NCBI GenBank assembly: GCA_014529385.2
Contig: CM043958.1
Coordinates: forward strand, 146,035,734-146,099,733
Origin: Adiantum capillus-veneris
Lineage: Eukaryota > Streptophyta > Polypodiopsida > Polypodiales > Pteridaceae
Direction of reading: 5' to 3'
DNA: 64,000 bases
A model generated the notes under the pieces. It was not told the origin of the DNA, ran no database searches, and saw nothing but the letters and a program-made list of their open reading frames with translations. A program made the position numbers and the translations under genes. Shown piece after piece: positions 10,134 through 20,830 of the stretch. The first letter of the stretch is position 1, and each line of letters begins with the position of its first letter.

Positions 10134-11453
10134 CTACACCCATAAGTTCTATACAATGTGTAAATCGCTCCAAGGCTAGGCTCTTTGTGAGAGCATCTGT
10201 GGGGTTGTCGTCAGTGTGAACCTTGACAAGCTCGATACGCTTACCAGCCAATGCATCTCGTATGACATGGTATCTGACCTCTATGTGTTCGACTTTGAGT
10301 GAAACACCGGATTATTTGCCAAAGCAATGGCACTCTGACTATCGCAATGTAGTACTGGAACCTCGTGAATGCCCAAATCTCCCACTAGACGAGCCAACCA
10401 TATGGCTTCCTTGGTGGCGTGAGACGCAGCAACATATTTTGCCTCAGTGGTAGATGAAGACGTGCAATCTTGGAGACACGATCTCCAAGAGATAGATGCT
10501 CCAACAAACATGAACACATAGCCAGATGTGGATCTTCTACGATCCACGCAACCCGCATAATTTGCATCCGTGTAACCTACAACAGATGCATCACTATTTC
10601 CGAAGCGTAAACACTTGCTAGCTGTACCTTTCAAATATCTGAGGATTTTCTTCACTGCTTCCCAATGCTTCTTGCCAGGGTTTTCGATGTACCTACTAAC
10701 CACTCCCACTGCATGTGCAATGTCTAGTCTTGTGGCTACCATAGCGTACATCAAACTGCCAACTGCTGAAGAATATGGTACTTTTGCCATTTCCTCTTTC
10801 TCAGCCATTGTCTTGGGAGAGTCTTCCTTGCTAAGTTTGGAGTATGCTTGCATTGGGGTACTCAATGACTTCCCCCCCTGCATACTAAAACGTTGCAAGA
10901 CTTTGTGAATGTACTTTTCTTGAGATAATTCAAGAATTCCACGTTGCCTGTCTCTCTTGATGTGCATACCAAGAAAGTGATTGGCATCTCCCAAATCCTT
11001 CATGGAAAACTGAGTGTTTAGCATCTTTTTCAACTGATTGATCTCATCAATTGATTTTCCTGCGATAAGCATATCATCTACATACAAGATCAAGATGATT
11101 AAAGAACCATCGTTCAATCTTTTTGTGTATAAGCAGTGATCCTCTTGACTTCTTATGTAACCCTGAGACTGCATGAATTTGTCGAATTTTTGATACCATT
11201 GCCTTGAACCTTGCTTGAGGCCATAGAGTGCCTTTTTAAGTCTACAAACCAATTCTGTCCTCGTTGGTTTTTGGGTTTCACATACGAAGCCCTCTGGTTG
11301 TTTCATGTAGACATCTTCATCTAGGTCCCCGTGAATAAATGTTGTGTTCACATCCATTTGGATAAGTTCCATGTCTTGGATAGCAACCAAGCCAAGCACA
11401 ATGCGAAGTGTAGTCATCTTGACTATTGGAGAGAAAATCTCATCGAAATCCAC
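10129..11453 (-). pseudogene. Copia reverse transcriptase and RNase H
   Basis: This is the C-terminal part of the copia polyprotein (RVT_2 plus RNase H). Seen in order: FDEIFSPIVK at the N end, QMDVNTTFIHGDLDEDVYM (first catalytic Asp), ALYGLKQGSRQWY, LYVDDMLIAG (the YVDD centre), the linker GSLMYAMVATRLDIAHAVG, then RNase H with GYTDANYAG, SSTTEAKYVA and CDSQSAIALA. The frame is open for 390 codons from 11453 to 10281, then shifts by one and continues to a TGA at 10129-10131, supplying the tail with KVHTDDNPTDALTK. The upstream join to the 11483-11998 segment is also frameshifted. An internal start near 11453 is unlikely to be used. Confidence 0.93.
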
Positions 11454-11482
11454 ACCTTTTTGTTGCTTGAAACCCTTGGCAA

Positions 11483-12028
11483 CTAGACAAGCCTTGTATC
11501 TAGGCTCGGGATCTTCCGATGTATACTTCTTCTTGTATACCCACTTGCAAGGTAAGCATTTTTGCCTTTTGGTAATTCAACCAAATCCCATGTTTCATTA
11601 GCCACAATTGAATTGTATTTTGATTGCATAGCCTGCTCCCACTTAACGCTATCATCCATTTGTATAGCTTCTTTGTAGCAGGTTGGCTCTCCACTGTCAG
11701 TGACCAAAATGTGGTGTATACCCGGCTCAAACCGCTCGGGCGCATGTGATACTCTCTCAGAGCGTCTCAGTGCCTGACTGCTGGACTCTGTGCTCTCCAG
11801 AGCAATAGTAGTATCTTGCACTTGAGGAGTAGGTGCAACACAACTAAACTGAGTTGGTTCGGAGGCTATATCCTCAAAACGAACACGTCTGTACTCAACT
11901 TCTTTGATGGGCTGCTTGTGCATTTTTGATTCATTGAAAATCACATGTGAGCTACGAATGACTTTGTTTGATTCTGGGTGCCAAAGACGATATCCCATCT
12001 CTCCATTTGCACCGTAGCCAATAAAAAT
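11483..12028 (-). pseudogene. Copia integrase C-terminus to RT linker
   Basis: It follows the integrase after a TGA (12026-12028) that replaces the Cys codon usual in the copia KCIFIGY motif; directly after it come IFIGYGANGEMGYRL and FNESKMH. The variable linker carries Ser/Gln-rich sequence and then ALRRSERVSHAPERF, typical of the end of copia integrase. WEQAMQSKYNSIVANETWDL leads into RVT_2. Near 11560 a frameshift makes the frame run into unrelated residues before the RT segment resumes. Confidence 0.85.
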
Positions 12029-12983
12029 TCATTTGTGTGATCTGGGATCTAACTTTCGACGAAGTTCTTTGGGCACATGTGCATATGCCTCACATCTAAA
12101 TACACGTAAATGCTCATAGCTTGGCCTTTTGCCAGTCCATAATTCCTTTGGAATTTTGAAATTCAAAGGAGAACTAGGTGACCTGTTGATGATGTGCACT
12201 GCTGTCAGAACAGCTTCCCCCCAAAACTCTGGAGTAAGCTTCACCATAGACATCATAGAGACAACTCGCTCTTGAATCGTGTGATTCATTCTTTCAGCTA
12301 TCCCATTTTGTAGGTGTGTATGGTGCAGTAAACTGCCGCTGAATACCTCTTCTATTGCAAAAATCCTTGAACTTTGTGGAGATGTATTTTCCACCATTGT
12401 CCGTGCGAAAAGCTTTAAGCTTTTTTCTTGATTGGTTCTCAACCATGGCGAGGAATTTTTGGAATGTCGAAAAGACTTCTTCCTTACGCTTAAGGAGATA
12501 CACCCACACCTTTCTGGTAGAATCATCTATGAATGTGAGAAAGTAGTTCGCCCACCCTAGAGTTTTATGTGGCATTGGACCACACAAATCACTGTGCACC
12601 AAGTCTAGAGATTCGCCTAGTTTCATATTCAATGACGAAGATGTCAATCTAATCTGTTTGCCATATAGACAATGCTCACACAATGGAAAGTCCATGTAAT
12701 CTAACATAGGTAAGTAGCCAAAACGCTGAAGTGTTTTCATTCCCTTTTTGCTAATATGCCCTAGCCGGCTATGCCACAACTCAGGAGATGGCAGCTCGAC
12801 AACATAGATAGAGTGTTCGTCGACACTCAAAACAAACAAAGAGTACAGGGATCCATTTTTATTACCTTTCATCATGATAAGGTTGTTCTTGCGGATCATC
12901 CAAGAAAGATTACAAAAAACTGTAGTGTAACCAAGATCATCCAATTGCCCTATAGAAAGCAAACTTTTCGTAAGCTTGGGCAC
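12029..12983 (-). pseudogene. Copia integrase
   Basis: The pre-integrase zinc module is seen as LWHSRLGH...CEHCLYGK (HHCC). The catalytic core follows with VHSDLCGPM (Asp 1), FRTDNGGKY (Asp 2) and, after a one-base frameshift near 12300, NGIAERMNHTIQER (Glu). All three catalytic acids are therefore present but in two frames. The core continues to the conserved FRCEAYAHVPKELRRKLDPRSHK. Substrates would be the element's own cDNA ends. Confidence 0.9.
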
Positions 12984-12995
12984 ATGTCTGACATT

Positions 12996-14219
12996 CTACA
13001 GCACAAAAGTAGTGCCATTATGCATCTGAATTTTCACATCACCAATGCCAATAATGTCAAGCTCATAGGAATCACCAAGCTTGACTATTCCATGCATGGA
13101 TGCATAAGAGGAAAACCACTCTCTATGCGGTGTGACATGAAAACTTGCACCAGAATCAAGGATCCAATTCTGTGCATAACCCTCATCCTGTGCAACCAAA
13201 GCATTTGGAGTGAGATCTGAAGTGAAAATGAGAACATCTGAGGCATCGGCTGTCACCTCGGCATGAATCTCTGTGGCCATAATGAGCATCACTGGAGGAG
13301 GAGCATCCTCTGCTGCAGTGGTAGGTATGGGAGACTCAACAATATTGAGCTCCTCAATCTTTACTGTACTTTTGCCTTTGCCAGAATTATCCTTTTGCAT
13401 GTTTTTCTGATCTCTTAGGAAACTATGACAATCCTTTTTGTAATGACCCTTCTTGTGGCAATAGTAACACTCGACATTTCTGGCATTGCGGTCTCTACTT
13501 TGGTTCCTGTGTCTGCTAGGACTACGAGGAGTTTGCTCTCTACTTTTGCTTTTGTATTTGTTCCTGCCACGGCCTCTTGCCTTTGTTGAACTGCCATCCA
13601 TATATGCATCTCCATGACTAGCATTATCGAGAGATTTACGATGAATCTCTTCAGTGAGCAACGCATCTGTGACAGCATTGAACTCTAACTTGCCATTCGG
13701 AGCTGAATTGCTAATGGATGTGCAAAAGATATCCCATGAACTGGGTAGAGAGCATAACAAGAAGATAGACTTGAGTTCATCGTCAAACTCCTTAAAGCCC
13801 TGAGATGTCAGCTGACTGAACAAGGAGTTGAACTCATTTAAGTGACCGGAAACTGTGCTACCTTCTTTCATGTTGAGCTTCATAAGCTTTTTCATGAGAA
13901 AAACTTTGTTGGATGCACTTTTGCTCTCCCATGCTGAACATAAGCTATCCCAAAGTTTCTTGGTTGTTTTCTTTCCTATGATAGTGAAGAAGACTGACTC
14001 GGCTAGATGTAGACGTACCGTAGCCATGGCTTTTGCATCCAAAAGCTCCCATTGAGCTTGTGTATAATCATCATCCTCTGCACGCTCTTTCAACGGTTCT
14101 GAGAGGCCTTTGTTTATCAAAACATCTTTTATGCGCTCTTTCCACATGGTGAAGTTGCTGCCATCGAACTTCCGAATGAAATACTCCTCCTTTTCTGAAG
14201 AAGAAGCCATCGCTGACAA
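12996..14219 (-). CDS. Copia gag and protease
   Basis: An intact 407-codon frame with a good ATG at 14219. The gag part has the copia capsid signature: FDGSNFTMWKERI, ALLTEEIHRKS, and a helical middle with LWDSLCSAWESKS. A basic Arg/Ser-rich linker (residues about 210-245) precedes one zinc knuckle, CYYCHKKGHYKKDC. The protease follows with WILDSGASFHVTP (catalytic Asp in DSG). The frame stops at 12996, just before the integrase continues in another frame. In intact copias one frame spans all domains, so this stop is damage. The gag itself could still be made, and the element may have been mobilised in trans. Confidence 0.93.
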   Translation of the reverse strand: MSAMASSSEKEEYFIRKFDGSNFTMWKERIKDVLINKGLSEPLKERAEDDDYTQAQWELLDAKAMATVRLHLAESVFFTIIGKKTTKKLWDSLCSAWESKSASNKVFLMKKLMKLNMKEGSTVSGHLNEFNSLFSQLTSQGFKEFDDELKSIFLLCSLPSSWDIFCTSISNSAPNGKLEFNAVTDALLTEEIHRKSLDNASHGDAYMDGSSTKARGRGRNKYKSKSREQTPRSPSRHRNQSRDRNARNVECYYCHKKGHYKKDCHSFLRDQKNMQKDNSGKGKSTVKIEELNIVESPIPTTAAEDAPPPVMLIMATEIHAEVTADASDVLIFTSDLTPNALVAQDEGYAQNWILDSGASFHVTPHREWFSSYASMHGIVKLGDSYELDIIGIGDVKIQMHNGTTFVL

Positions 14220-15124
14220 GAGGGTTTGAGAGGTGCCAAACTATGGTGAGAAGCTGTAGAAATTTGGGCAGAGTAACCTTTGTATCGGGAGTAAAATCTC
14301 AACCCAAATAGACTCAAAAGTGCCAACAATGAAATTCACGACTCGCGGGAAGGAAATCCGGCAGAGTCTCCTTTGTATGAGGAGTCAAAACTCAACTCAA
14401 AATGCACATAAATGTGCCAACTACACTAACTGGGCATTTGCTGCACAAAACCACTGCTATGTGACTGCCAACTCGGTGTCAAAAGCATAAAAAACCGTCC
14501 AGATACATATCCTATGGCGAGGGTACCGTAAAGGGGAACTCTAGCTACATGTATCACTGAAAGTGTCTCAACATTCGAGCACACCCCAGCTCAAAGAAAA
14601 CCTCACACTATCGACCCTCCAAAGGCTAATGTAGACACAAATGGACTAGCCACAGTCTTAGAAAGGGCTCTTCCGGTCCGAGTCTCAAAAACGGCCGGGA
14701 AAAATTGCCAAAAATAGCCAAAAATGGCTCCACGCGTAGTACAGTGGACAGTGTTTGCAACTCAATGTACATGAGTAAAACCGCGCTCAAACAGGCGCCA
14801 AGAACTGCTACATGCAGTGAAAGTGATCCCTACGGGGATATCTGCTCTCAAAAGAGCTCAGTAGCACTAGGTGTGCTCACAACAAAATGCATCTGTCAAC
14901 GCATGTGTCCGCAGAGAATCTGCTGTTGAAATGATTGCCAAATCGCCTGTGAAAAGCGCCGTGTCTGGTAACCTGGAGAATTTGTGAGTGAATGGACTGA
15001 AAAACCCCCTGTAGCCTGTAACCTGCGTGCCGATGTCGCTATGTGCTGATTTTTGCGGCCGGGCAGAAATATGCTAGTTGAATAGCCGCCAAAGGTATCG
15101 TATCCATAAATTGTGTCGTACATT

Positions 15125-15470
15125 GCGATCGATGCGCTCGGTGCCGATGCCGGGTGTCACTCGTCTATGACAGAGGTACCTCACCCGCGCATGCCGCAAG
15201 CACGATCGTCGATCGTGGGAACGCGCTCGTCTGGGGAAACGCCCGGTGTCTGGGTCGGATGTCTGAGATCCGCCGCAATGAACAGTGTTGAGCCGGTGCG
15301 ATCGATGCGCTCGGTGCCGATGCCGGGTGTCACTCCTCTATGACAGAGGTACCTCACCCGCGCATGCCGCAAGCACGATCGTCGATCGCGGGAACGCGCT
15401 CGTCTGGGGAAACGCTCGGTGTCTGGGTCGGATGTCGGAGATCCGCCGCAATGAGCAGTGTTGAGCTGGT
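15125..15470. repeat. 173-base tandem duplication in the copia leader
   Basis: 15125-15297 and 15298-15470 are nearly identical, starting GCGATCGATGCGCTCGGTG. Only a few substitutions separate them. Each copy holds the self-complementary CGATCGTCGATCG. Confidence 0.95.
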
Positions 15471-15905
15471 GCGCATGAGCGGTGTAGATGTCGATGTCGC
15501 CTTCCGCCGTCGGGCCGAAGTGGCTAGCAGACTAGCCGTAAAACGCCAGTGCTTGAAGCCGATATCAAGCGGTCAATGCCGAGTCGGATCGGTATCGATC
15601 GTCGCAGATCTCGCTCGATCTGTCAAGATCGCTCTCAAGCTCGTCGGACTCGGTGTGTGGAGTTCGAAGTCGGGCGACGATGTCGAAATCAGAGAATCGT
15701 TGATGTCGACAATGAGACTTTGGTCTCTCTCTCTCACTCGCTTTGTGTGTTGCTTGAGCTCGCTCACAAGCACGGTGTCAAGCTCGGGGTTCAATCAGTG
15801 AGAACTGGAGCTTGCACACACAAAGTGTGTGGGTTTAAAGTAATTTTTTAAAAAAAAATTACTTATGTTGCACTGCCGCAAAATGCTGCAGGTCGATCTA
15901 CTGCT

Positions 15906-15909
<4 letters not shown>

Positions 15910-15987
<78 letters not shown>
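15910..15987. repeat. (CT)n microsatellite
   Basis: An uninterrupted array of 78 bases within the copia leader. Confidence 0.98.
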
Positions 15988-15988
<1 letters not shown>

Positions 15989-16795
15989 CCCAATTCGGTT
16001 GCAGCCCGATGTTGTTCTCCTAGCGCTATCCGAGAGCGGCTCAAGTGTGTGCGTGTGTGATTTTCCTGATGCACTGCAAGCCTTTTAAAAGAAAATTGCT
16101 TGCTTATACACACACAGCGTGTGTGTGGTTCTTGCAAAGCTCACGGCCTTGGTGCCTCAATTTCTTTCAAGATAGCTGCCTTGCTTGCTTGCCCGATTCT
16201 ATAGATGTTGAGATCTTCCTGCAGAGATTTCAATGCCCTTGCTTCTACTTCCTGGACTTTGTTCTTTGCTTGTAGCGCTGACCACACTCAAGCTCTCCTA
16301 CTCATGACCCCTTACTCGTTCCTGCTGCCCGATAGAAACTCCAATTCCACTGCTGGCTTGCTCACAAGTTCAACAGTTGGCTGCCAACTGCTCTCCATTC
16401 CAAGCTCCTTGGCGGGCTCCTTTGTGTGTGTGTGTGTGTGACACAACACACTGGGAATCTAGAAGAAGAGCGCTCCCCGCTCCTACATGGGCTCGATTGG
16501 CTTGCCTTGTGAGGATACACACAGAATTCCCCTTGCTCACACACAATCGGGCAGAGAGGCTGTAGTTGACTCGAAAGAGCTCTTTTTCTCAATCTCTCTT
16601 TGCTACCATATCTGATGATTGCTGCACTCAAGACCACACAGAGAATCGATTTCTTCACACTGTTCCAATCATTCACTCAATGATGAGTGTGTAGGAGCGG
16701 CTGCGTGCGCCAAGCTTTCGCGACTCCAAAATTGCGTCGCAAAACTCCGATACCCTCCGATCTCTTGCGATCCGCCTATTGCTTGAGATCTCCGT

Positions 16796-16807
16796 GCTCT
16801 GATACCA
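16796..16807 (-). promoter_or_regulatory. Copia primer-binding site, initiator tRNA-Met
   Basis: On the minus strand the sequence after the 5' LTR reads AT and then TGGTATCAGAGC. This is the standard plant LTR-element complement of the initiator tRNA-Met 3' end. Confidence 0.92.
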
Positions 16808-16809
16808 AT

Positions 16810-17017
16810 TGTTGTATGCGTGTAGCGCGTGTAGGGAGTGTGTGCAAGAGAGGGGAAGAAGAGAATGGGGAAGGGGATGATACACAGACAACCTGTGTTT
16901 AGGTTAGTGGAGAAGAAAGAGAGGGGTCAACCCACTCTCTTTTTCTCCCTATATTGATTAGGTGAAATTAAGTGTACAAGGGTGGTTTCCCACGGCCACC
17001 TGGCCTACACCCCAACA
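16810..17017 (-). repeat. 5' LTR of the copia element
   Basis: A 208-base LTR with perfect TGTTG...CAACA ends, followed by the target duplication CCAGC. Its short length and intact ends make it the reference for the rearranged left LTR. Confidence 0.92.
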
Positions 17018-17525
17018 CCAGCCAATATACAAACTCGAATGAAATTGCAATTGGTTGACGGACATATTGAAAGACCCTTAGGACTGCTAGAAAAAGTGAT
17101 AGTTAATTCCTGTGGGATTGAATATCAACACACTTTTTGCCATAGTAGACTTTGGGAAGAAACTCAACTACAAAATCATATTGGGAATACCTTTCATGCG
17201 ACAGGTACAGCTTATCCAAGATTGGGGAAACAATTATCTGTACTTGAAGCAAGTAGGATCTATAACAAGAGTTAATTTAAAAGATCACACTTATAGAGAT
17301 GTCATGAAAATGCCCATACAAGAGTTTGATTCAGTCTCTTCGACTGAAACTAATCTTCCATCTTGGTTAAACAAAGACACTCCTATTTGGATGTGCGGAG
17401 CTTCAAAAAACGGAAGTTTAAAAAGAGAAGAATGTATTTTAAAAAGGGATTACATAGATGAAGCTGATGTACCTGAACCCTTTCCAGAGCATTTTTTTGA
17501 GCCATTTGAGTGGACTCAAATTTGA
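17018..17525 (+). pseudogene. Gypsy aspartic protease, C-terminal half
   Basis: It resumes the protease after the copia insertion. The strand segment VDGHIERPLGLLEKVIV corresponds to the retropepsin flap region, and YKIILGIPFMRQ carries the hydrophobic-hydrophobic-Gly (ILG) motif that pairs with the DSG loop. A one-base shift near 17140 separates the first part from the second; from there the frame is open to TGA at 17523. The last 60 residues (SWLNKDTPIW to EPFEWTQI) are acidic and look like a spacer towards RT. Confidence 0.7.
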
Positions 17526-18186
17526 GTGACAATGGATGTATGCATGAATACGTCTATGCCTACTCAATTTGGTAATGAGGACGGCTATGACATAATTCCC
17601 ATCCAAATGATTTCAATCCTCCACATTGAATATGAAAATGAGGAACCCAAGGACTTGATGAAAGCTCAACAAGTATTTTCAAACCTCTACTACGATACAA
17701 TAGATGAGTTAGACAAACACTCAGCTACCTCAGAAGATTCGGGGTCAGAAAAAGAACACGTGAGAGCTAAACTACTCCTGAAAGGAGGGGAGGAATTTTT
17801 TTTTTGACTTTCCTAACCAGAAACCGAGAAGAAAAAAATGGAATAGACGAAAAAGAGACACCAGAAACGTGAAAACAAGACCTATGCCATCAGTCTCCAG
17901 TAGAACACACTTCCTGATGCAGATAGATGCACACAATTGTGTCAAGGACAAAATCATTGGTAGATATCCCTCAAATAAAAGTCCAAAAATGTCAAAAACA
18001 TTGAGAAAAACAAGGAAGGATACTCAAGCAAAGCCAAATAAACAGGACAAGGAGCCAACCATGGCACGAGTTGAGGGGAAAAAGGAATATCAAGAGTTGA
18101 AAAAAGCTCTAAAGGAGATATATACAACCAAAATGGAAACCACAGAAGAGGATGGTAAAGATGTAATGAGTGTCCCATCCCATTAA
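17526..18186 (+). pseudogene. Gypsy spacer between protease and RT
   Basis: Two open frames, 17526-17807 (acidic, with EYENEEPKDLMKA) and 17869-18186 (Lys-rich, coiled, with KKEYQELKKALKEIYTTK), fill the interval between protease and reverse transcriptase. Neither has a domain I recognise. Spacers of this type occur in Tat-like elements. They are probably pieces of one polyprotein separated by frameshifts. Confidence 0.4.
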
Positions 18187-18293
18187 AAAAATATACTCTC
18201 CAAGATCGACAAATTATTGTCGAACAACCTGTTAGAGAACTACGAAAATAGGGCGAGTCCTACGAAGGGCCCGAAAATGCAAAAAAGATAGAT

Positions 18294-19153
18294 TTGGCTA
18301 AACTAGGAGAAGAACCTAGGCCTGCCTACATTGCAAATGACCTAACAGAAGAAGAAGGAGATCTTTTACTAAGCTTGCTAAAAGAATACCAAAATATCTT
18401 TGCCTGGTCTTACAAGGATCTCAAGGGTGTTGATCTAGAAATTTGTCAACATACCATACCCATGAGAGATGATGTGAAACCAAGTAGAGAAAGGCCATAC
18501 ACATATAATGAGACATTTGCCAGGAAGATCAAAGAAGAGATTGAAAAACTAAAGGAAGACAAATTCATTTATGAAATTGAACACACAGATTGGGTGTCTC
18601 CAATTGTGGTAGTACCCAAGAAGAATGGAAAATTACGAGTGTATACCAACCTCAAGAAAGTGAATGTAGCTACCATTAGAGACAACTTTCCTCTTCCAAT
18701 CACTGAGCATGTGTTAGAACGAGTTGCAAGTAAAGAAGCTTACAAATTCTTAGATGGCTTTTCGGGATACAATCAACTTTTGGTTGACCCAAAAGATCAG
18801 CATAAAAGTGCTTTTGTGACGGAATGGGGTATTTTTGCCTATTGGGTTATGCCTTTTGGGTTAACTAACGCTCCTGCCACGTTTAGAGATTGATGTGCCA
18901 TGATTTTAAAGAATATCTTAGGAAATTCCTGGAAGTATACATGGATGATCTATACATACATTCATCAATCCGAGCTGATCATTTTGAACATCTCAAAAAG
19001 GTATTCAAAAAATGTAGACTTTATAGGATTTGCCTAAATCCTGAAAAGTGTACATTCATGGGTAGACAAGGAAAAAATCTTGGACATATAGTGTCTAAAA
19101 ATGGTATAGCTACTGATATGGATAAAATTCATGTTATTGCTGATTTGCCTTGA
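18294..19153 (+). pseudogene. Gypsy reverse transcriptase
   Basis: The first frame, 18294-18893, carries FAWSYKDLKGVDLE, DWVSPIVVVPKKNGKLRV, FLDGFSGYNQ (first Asp) and MPFGLTNAPATF, all Ty3/gypsy RT motifs. Near 18893 there is a stop and a frame change. The next frame (18890-19153) has LEVYMDDLYIHS, the YMDD catalytic centre, then HFEHLKKVFKKCR and LNPEKCTF. The enzyme would copy element RNA into DNA, but this copy cannot encode it in one piece. Confidence 0.92.
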
Positions 19154-19802
19154 CCAACAACAATCAAGGGGGTTCAAGCCTTCATGGGGCATTGTGGATA
19201 TTACAGATGGTTCATTTACATGTAAGCTATAATTGCAAAACCTATGTATAGCTTGATTACACACTTTGAGTGGAATGAATCATGTGAGGAATCCTTCATG
19301 AAGCTTAAGCAAGCTCTCACTTCAGCTCCAATGTTGGAAGCACTAGATTGGAATAAGATATTCCACATACATGTAGATGCTTCTAATTTTGCCATAGGGT
19401 GTATACTGGCTCAACCAGGAGACGGGAAAATTGATTTTCCTATTTCTTATGCTAGCCGACAATTGAACGTGGCAGAAAAGAATTATACCACCACTTGAAA
19501 GGGAAGGATTAGGAATGATCTATGCCTTAAAAAAGTATAGACATTATCTATTAGCAAACAAATTTGTATTCTTTGTGGACCACCAAGCCTTATTGTACTT
19601 GGTCAACAAGCCATGCCCAACAGGAAGAATAGTGAGATGGTTCATCATTCTTCTGGAATTTGATTTCACTGTGGTTGTAAAAAAGGGCACTACTCATCAA
19701 AGAGCAGATCATTTGTCAAAAATTGTTTCAAGGGAATCACCTAAAGGGGTAGATGATGATCTACCAAATGCCTATTTTTTCTTCGTGGAAATGATACCTT
19801 GA
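19154..19802 (+). pseudogene. Gypsy RT connection and RNase H
   Basis: After a stop at 19152 the chain continues through VQAFMGHCGYYR and PMYSLITHFEWNESC, then into RNase H with FHIHVDASNFAIGCIL, ISYASRQL and EKNYTT. A one-base shift near 19495 leads to MIYALKKYRHYLLANKF and FFVDHQALLYLV, the second half of RNase H, then ADHLSKI. The domain order is regular for Ty3/gypsy. Confidence 0.88.
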
Positions 19803-19869
19803 TGGTCGGAAAATATGGTGTCATTGATGACCATAGCTTAAGTGGATTCACAAATACCACTTCTTATCA

Positions 19870-20579
19870 CAATCGAATTAATTGAGCAATCAGCTATGTA
19901 TCAATCACTAGCTGGTAGGCTATACAAAAGAAACTGAGATGGAATATTGCTCTTATGCATTAATCATGAAGAGAAAAGCCAATACCTAAGTCAAGCACAT
20001 ATTACCATAGTAGGACTTCACTTTGCGGAAGACCAAACTATGCAAAGGATCTTGAGACTTGGAGTATTTTGGCCAACTATGAGGAGTGATGTTCTCTCTT
20101 TTGTAAAGGACTGTCCTCAATGTTAAAAATAGAAACCCACACCTCACATAACATTGTTTCAAATGTCACCTGTTCCTAAGTGGAGTACCTATCTAGTTAC
20201 TTACTTATCGAGCCGAACATTTCCTGAGGATATGAGTAAACGCCGTCAACGAGCAATTGAAACAGAAGCAAGAGACTATGCACTTATTGGAAATCAATTG
20301 TATCGGAGAGGTAAGGATCAACATCTGTTTCTTTGTGCAAATGAAAACGAATATATTCCGATTGTAGAACAAGCACATGCCGGGTTAGCTGGAGGCCACT
20401 TTTCTAGTGAGACCACCGCAAGAGAAATCTTGATGGCAGGCATATACTGGCCAACACTTTTTGCAGATGCCAAAGAATATGTTCGAAGATGTGATGCTTG
20501 TCAACGAGCAAAATTGCCAACACGAGTAGATAGCATGCCCTTAAGACCAATGATAGGAGCTAGAGCTTTCGCAAAATGA
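19870..20579 (+). pseudogene. Integrase N-terminal region with two zinc-binding modules in tandem
   Basis: The first module lies at about 19905-20123: GRLYKRN, then QAHITIVGLHF (two His) and VFWPTMRSDVLSFVKDCPQC (two Cys). Two stop codons follow (TAA 20124-20126 and TAG 20130-20132), but the same frame goes on through FQMSPVPKWSTYLVTYLSS. It enters a second complete module at about 20290-20515: NQLYRRGKDQHLFLC, QAHAGLAGGHF, IYWPTLFADAKEYVRRCDACQ. The second module leads straight to the integrase core. The modules are alike but clearly diverged, so the duplication is old and not a recent local repeat. Gypsy integrases normally have a single such module. Confidence 0.85.
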
Positions 20580-20830
20580 GGTATAGATTTTGTTGGGCCA
20601 ATACAACCACCTGCTTATAGAACCCAAGCTCAATATATTATTGTAGCTACGGATTATTTGACTAAGTGGGCCAAGACTAAAGCAACTCAAAAGAATGATG
20701 CCAAAACCACTGCCGCATTCTTATATGAGTATGTGTTCATAAGATATGGACTGCCAATAGAAATTATCAGCGATAGGAACTCATTTTCTCAATGAGGTAA
20801 TCGAGTATCTGTTTAATGTGCTCTATGGGC
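20577..20830 (+). pseudogene. Integrase catalytic core, truncated
   Basis: It starts after a TGA where the frame reads GIDFVGPIQPP (first Asp) and continues with IIVATDYLTKWAKTKA, AAFLYEYVFIRYGLP and EIISDRN (second Asp). Then the sequence jumps: the stretch with the conserved catalytic Glu is missing, and reading resumes at LWAYRVSFKTALNATSF. A deletion of roughly 60-90 codons is inferred. This integrase is inactive. Confidence 0.8.

Larger units (their letters stand above)
14220..16809 (-). other. Long copia leader (untranslated region)
   Basis: About 2.6 kb separates the 5' LTR from the gag ATG, which is long for a copia element. It is GC-rich (CGATCG-rich) from about 14680 to 15700. It contains a 173-base tandem duplication, a CT microsatellite and a short (GT)n near 16423-16440. 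The open frames in it (for example 15340-15801) have no recognisable domain and follow the duplicated GC-rich sequence, so I do not call them genes. Confidence 0.7.
9489..17017 (-). mobile_element. Ty1/copia retrotransposon inserted in the gypsy protease
   Basis: A 7529-base insertion flanked by the 5-base duplication CCAGC (9484-9488 and 17018-17022). It reads on the minus strand as gag, protease, integrase, RT and RNase H, the copia order. The 5' LTR is at the right (16810-17017, 208 bases, TGTTG...CAACA on the plus strand). A primer-binding site for initiator tRNA-Met and a leader of about 2.6 kb follow it. The left (3' ) LTR is enlarged by an inverted leader segment. Several frameshifts and one stop show that the copy is defective. 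Confidence 0.93.

Noticed and set aside
15340-15851. Open frames in the GC-rich copia leader
   Set aside because: They overlap in several frames, have no domain and follow the tandem duplication; the low density of stops is explained by GC-rich composition.
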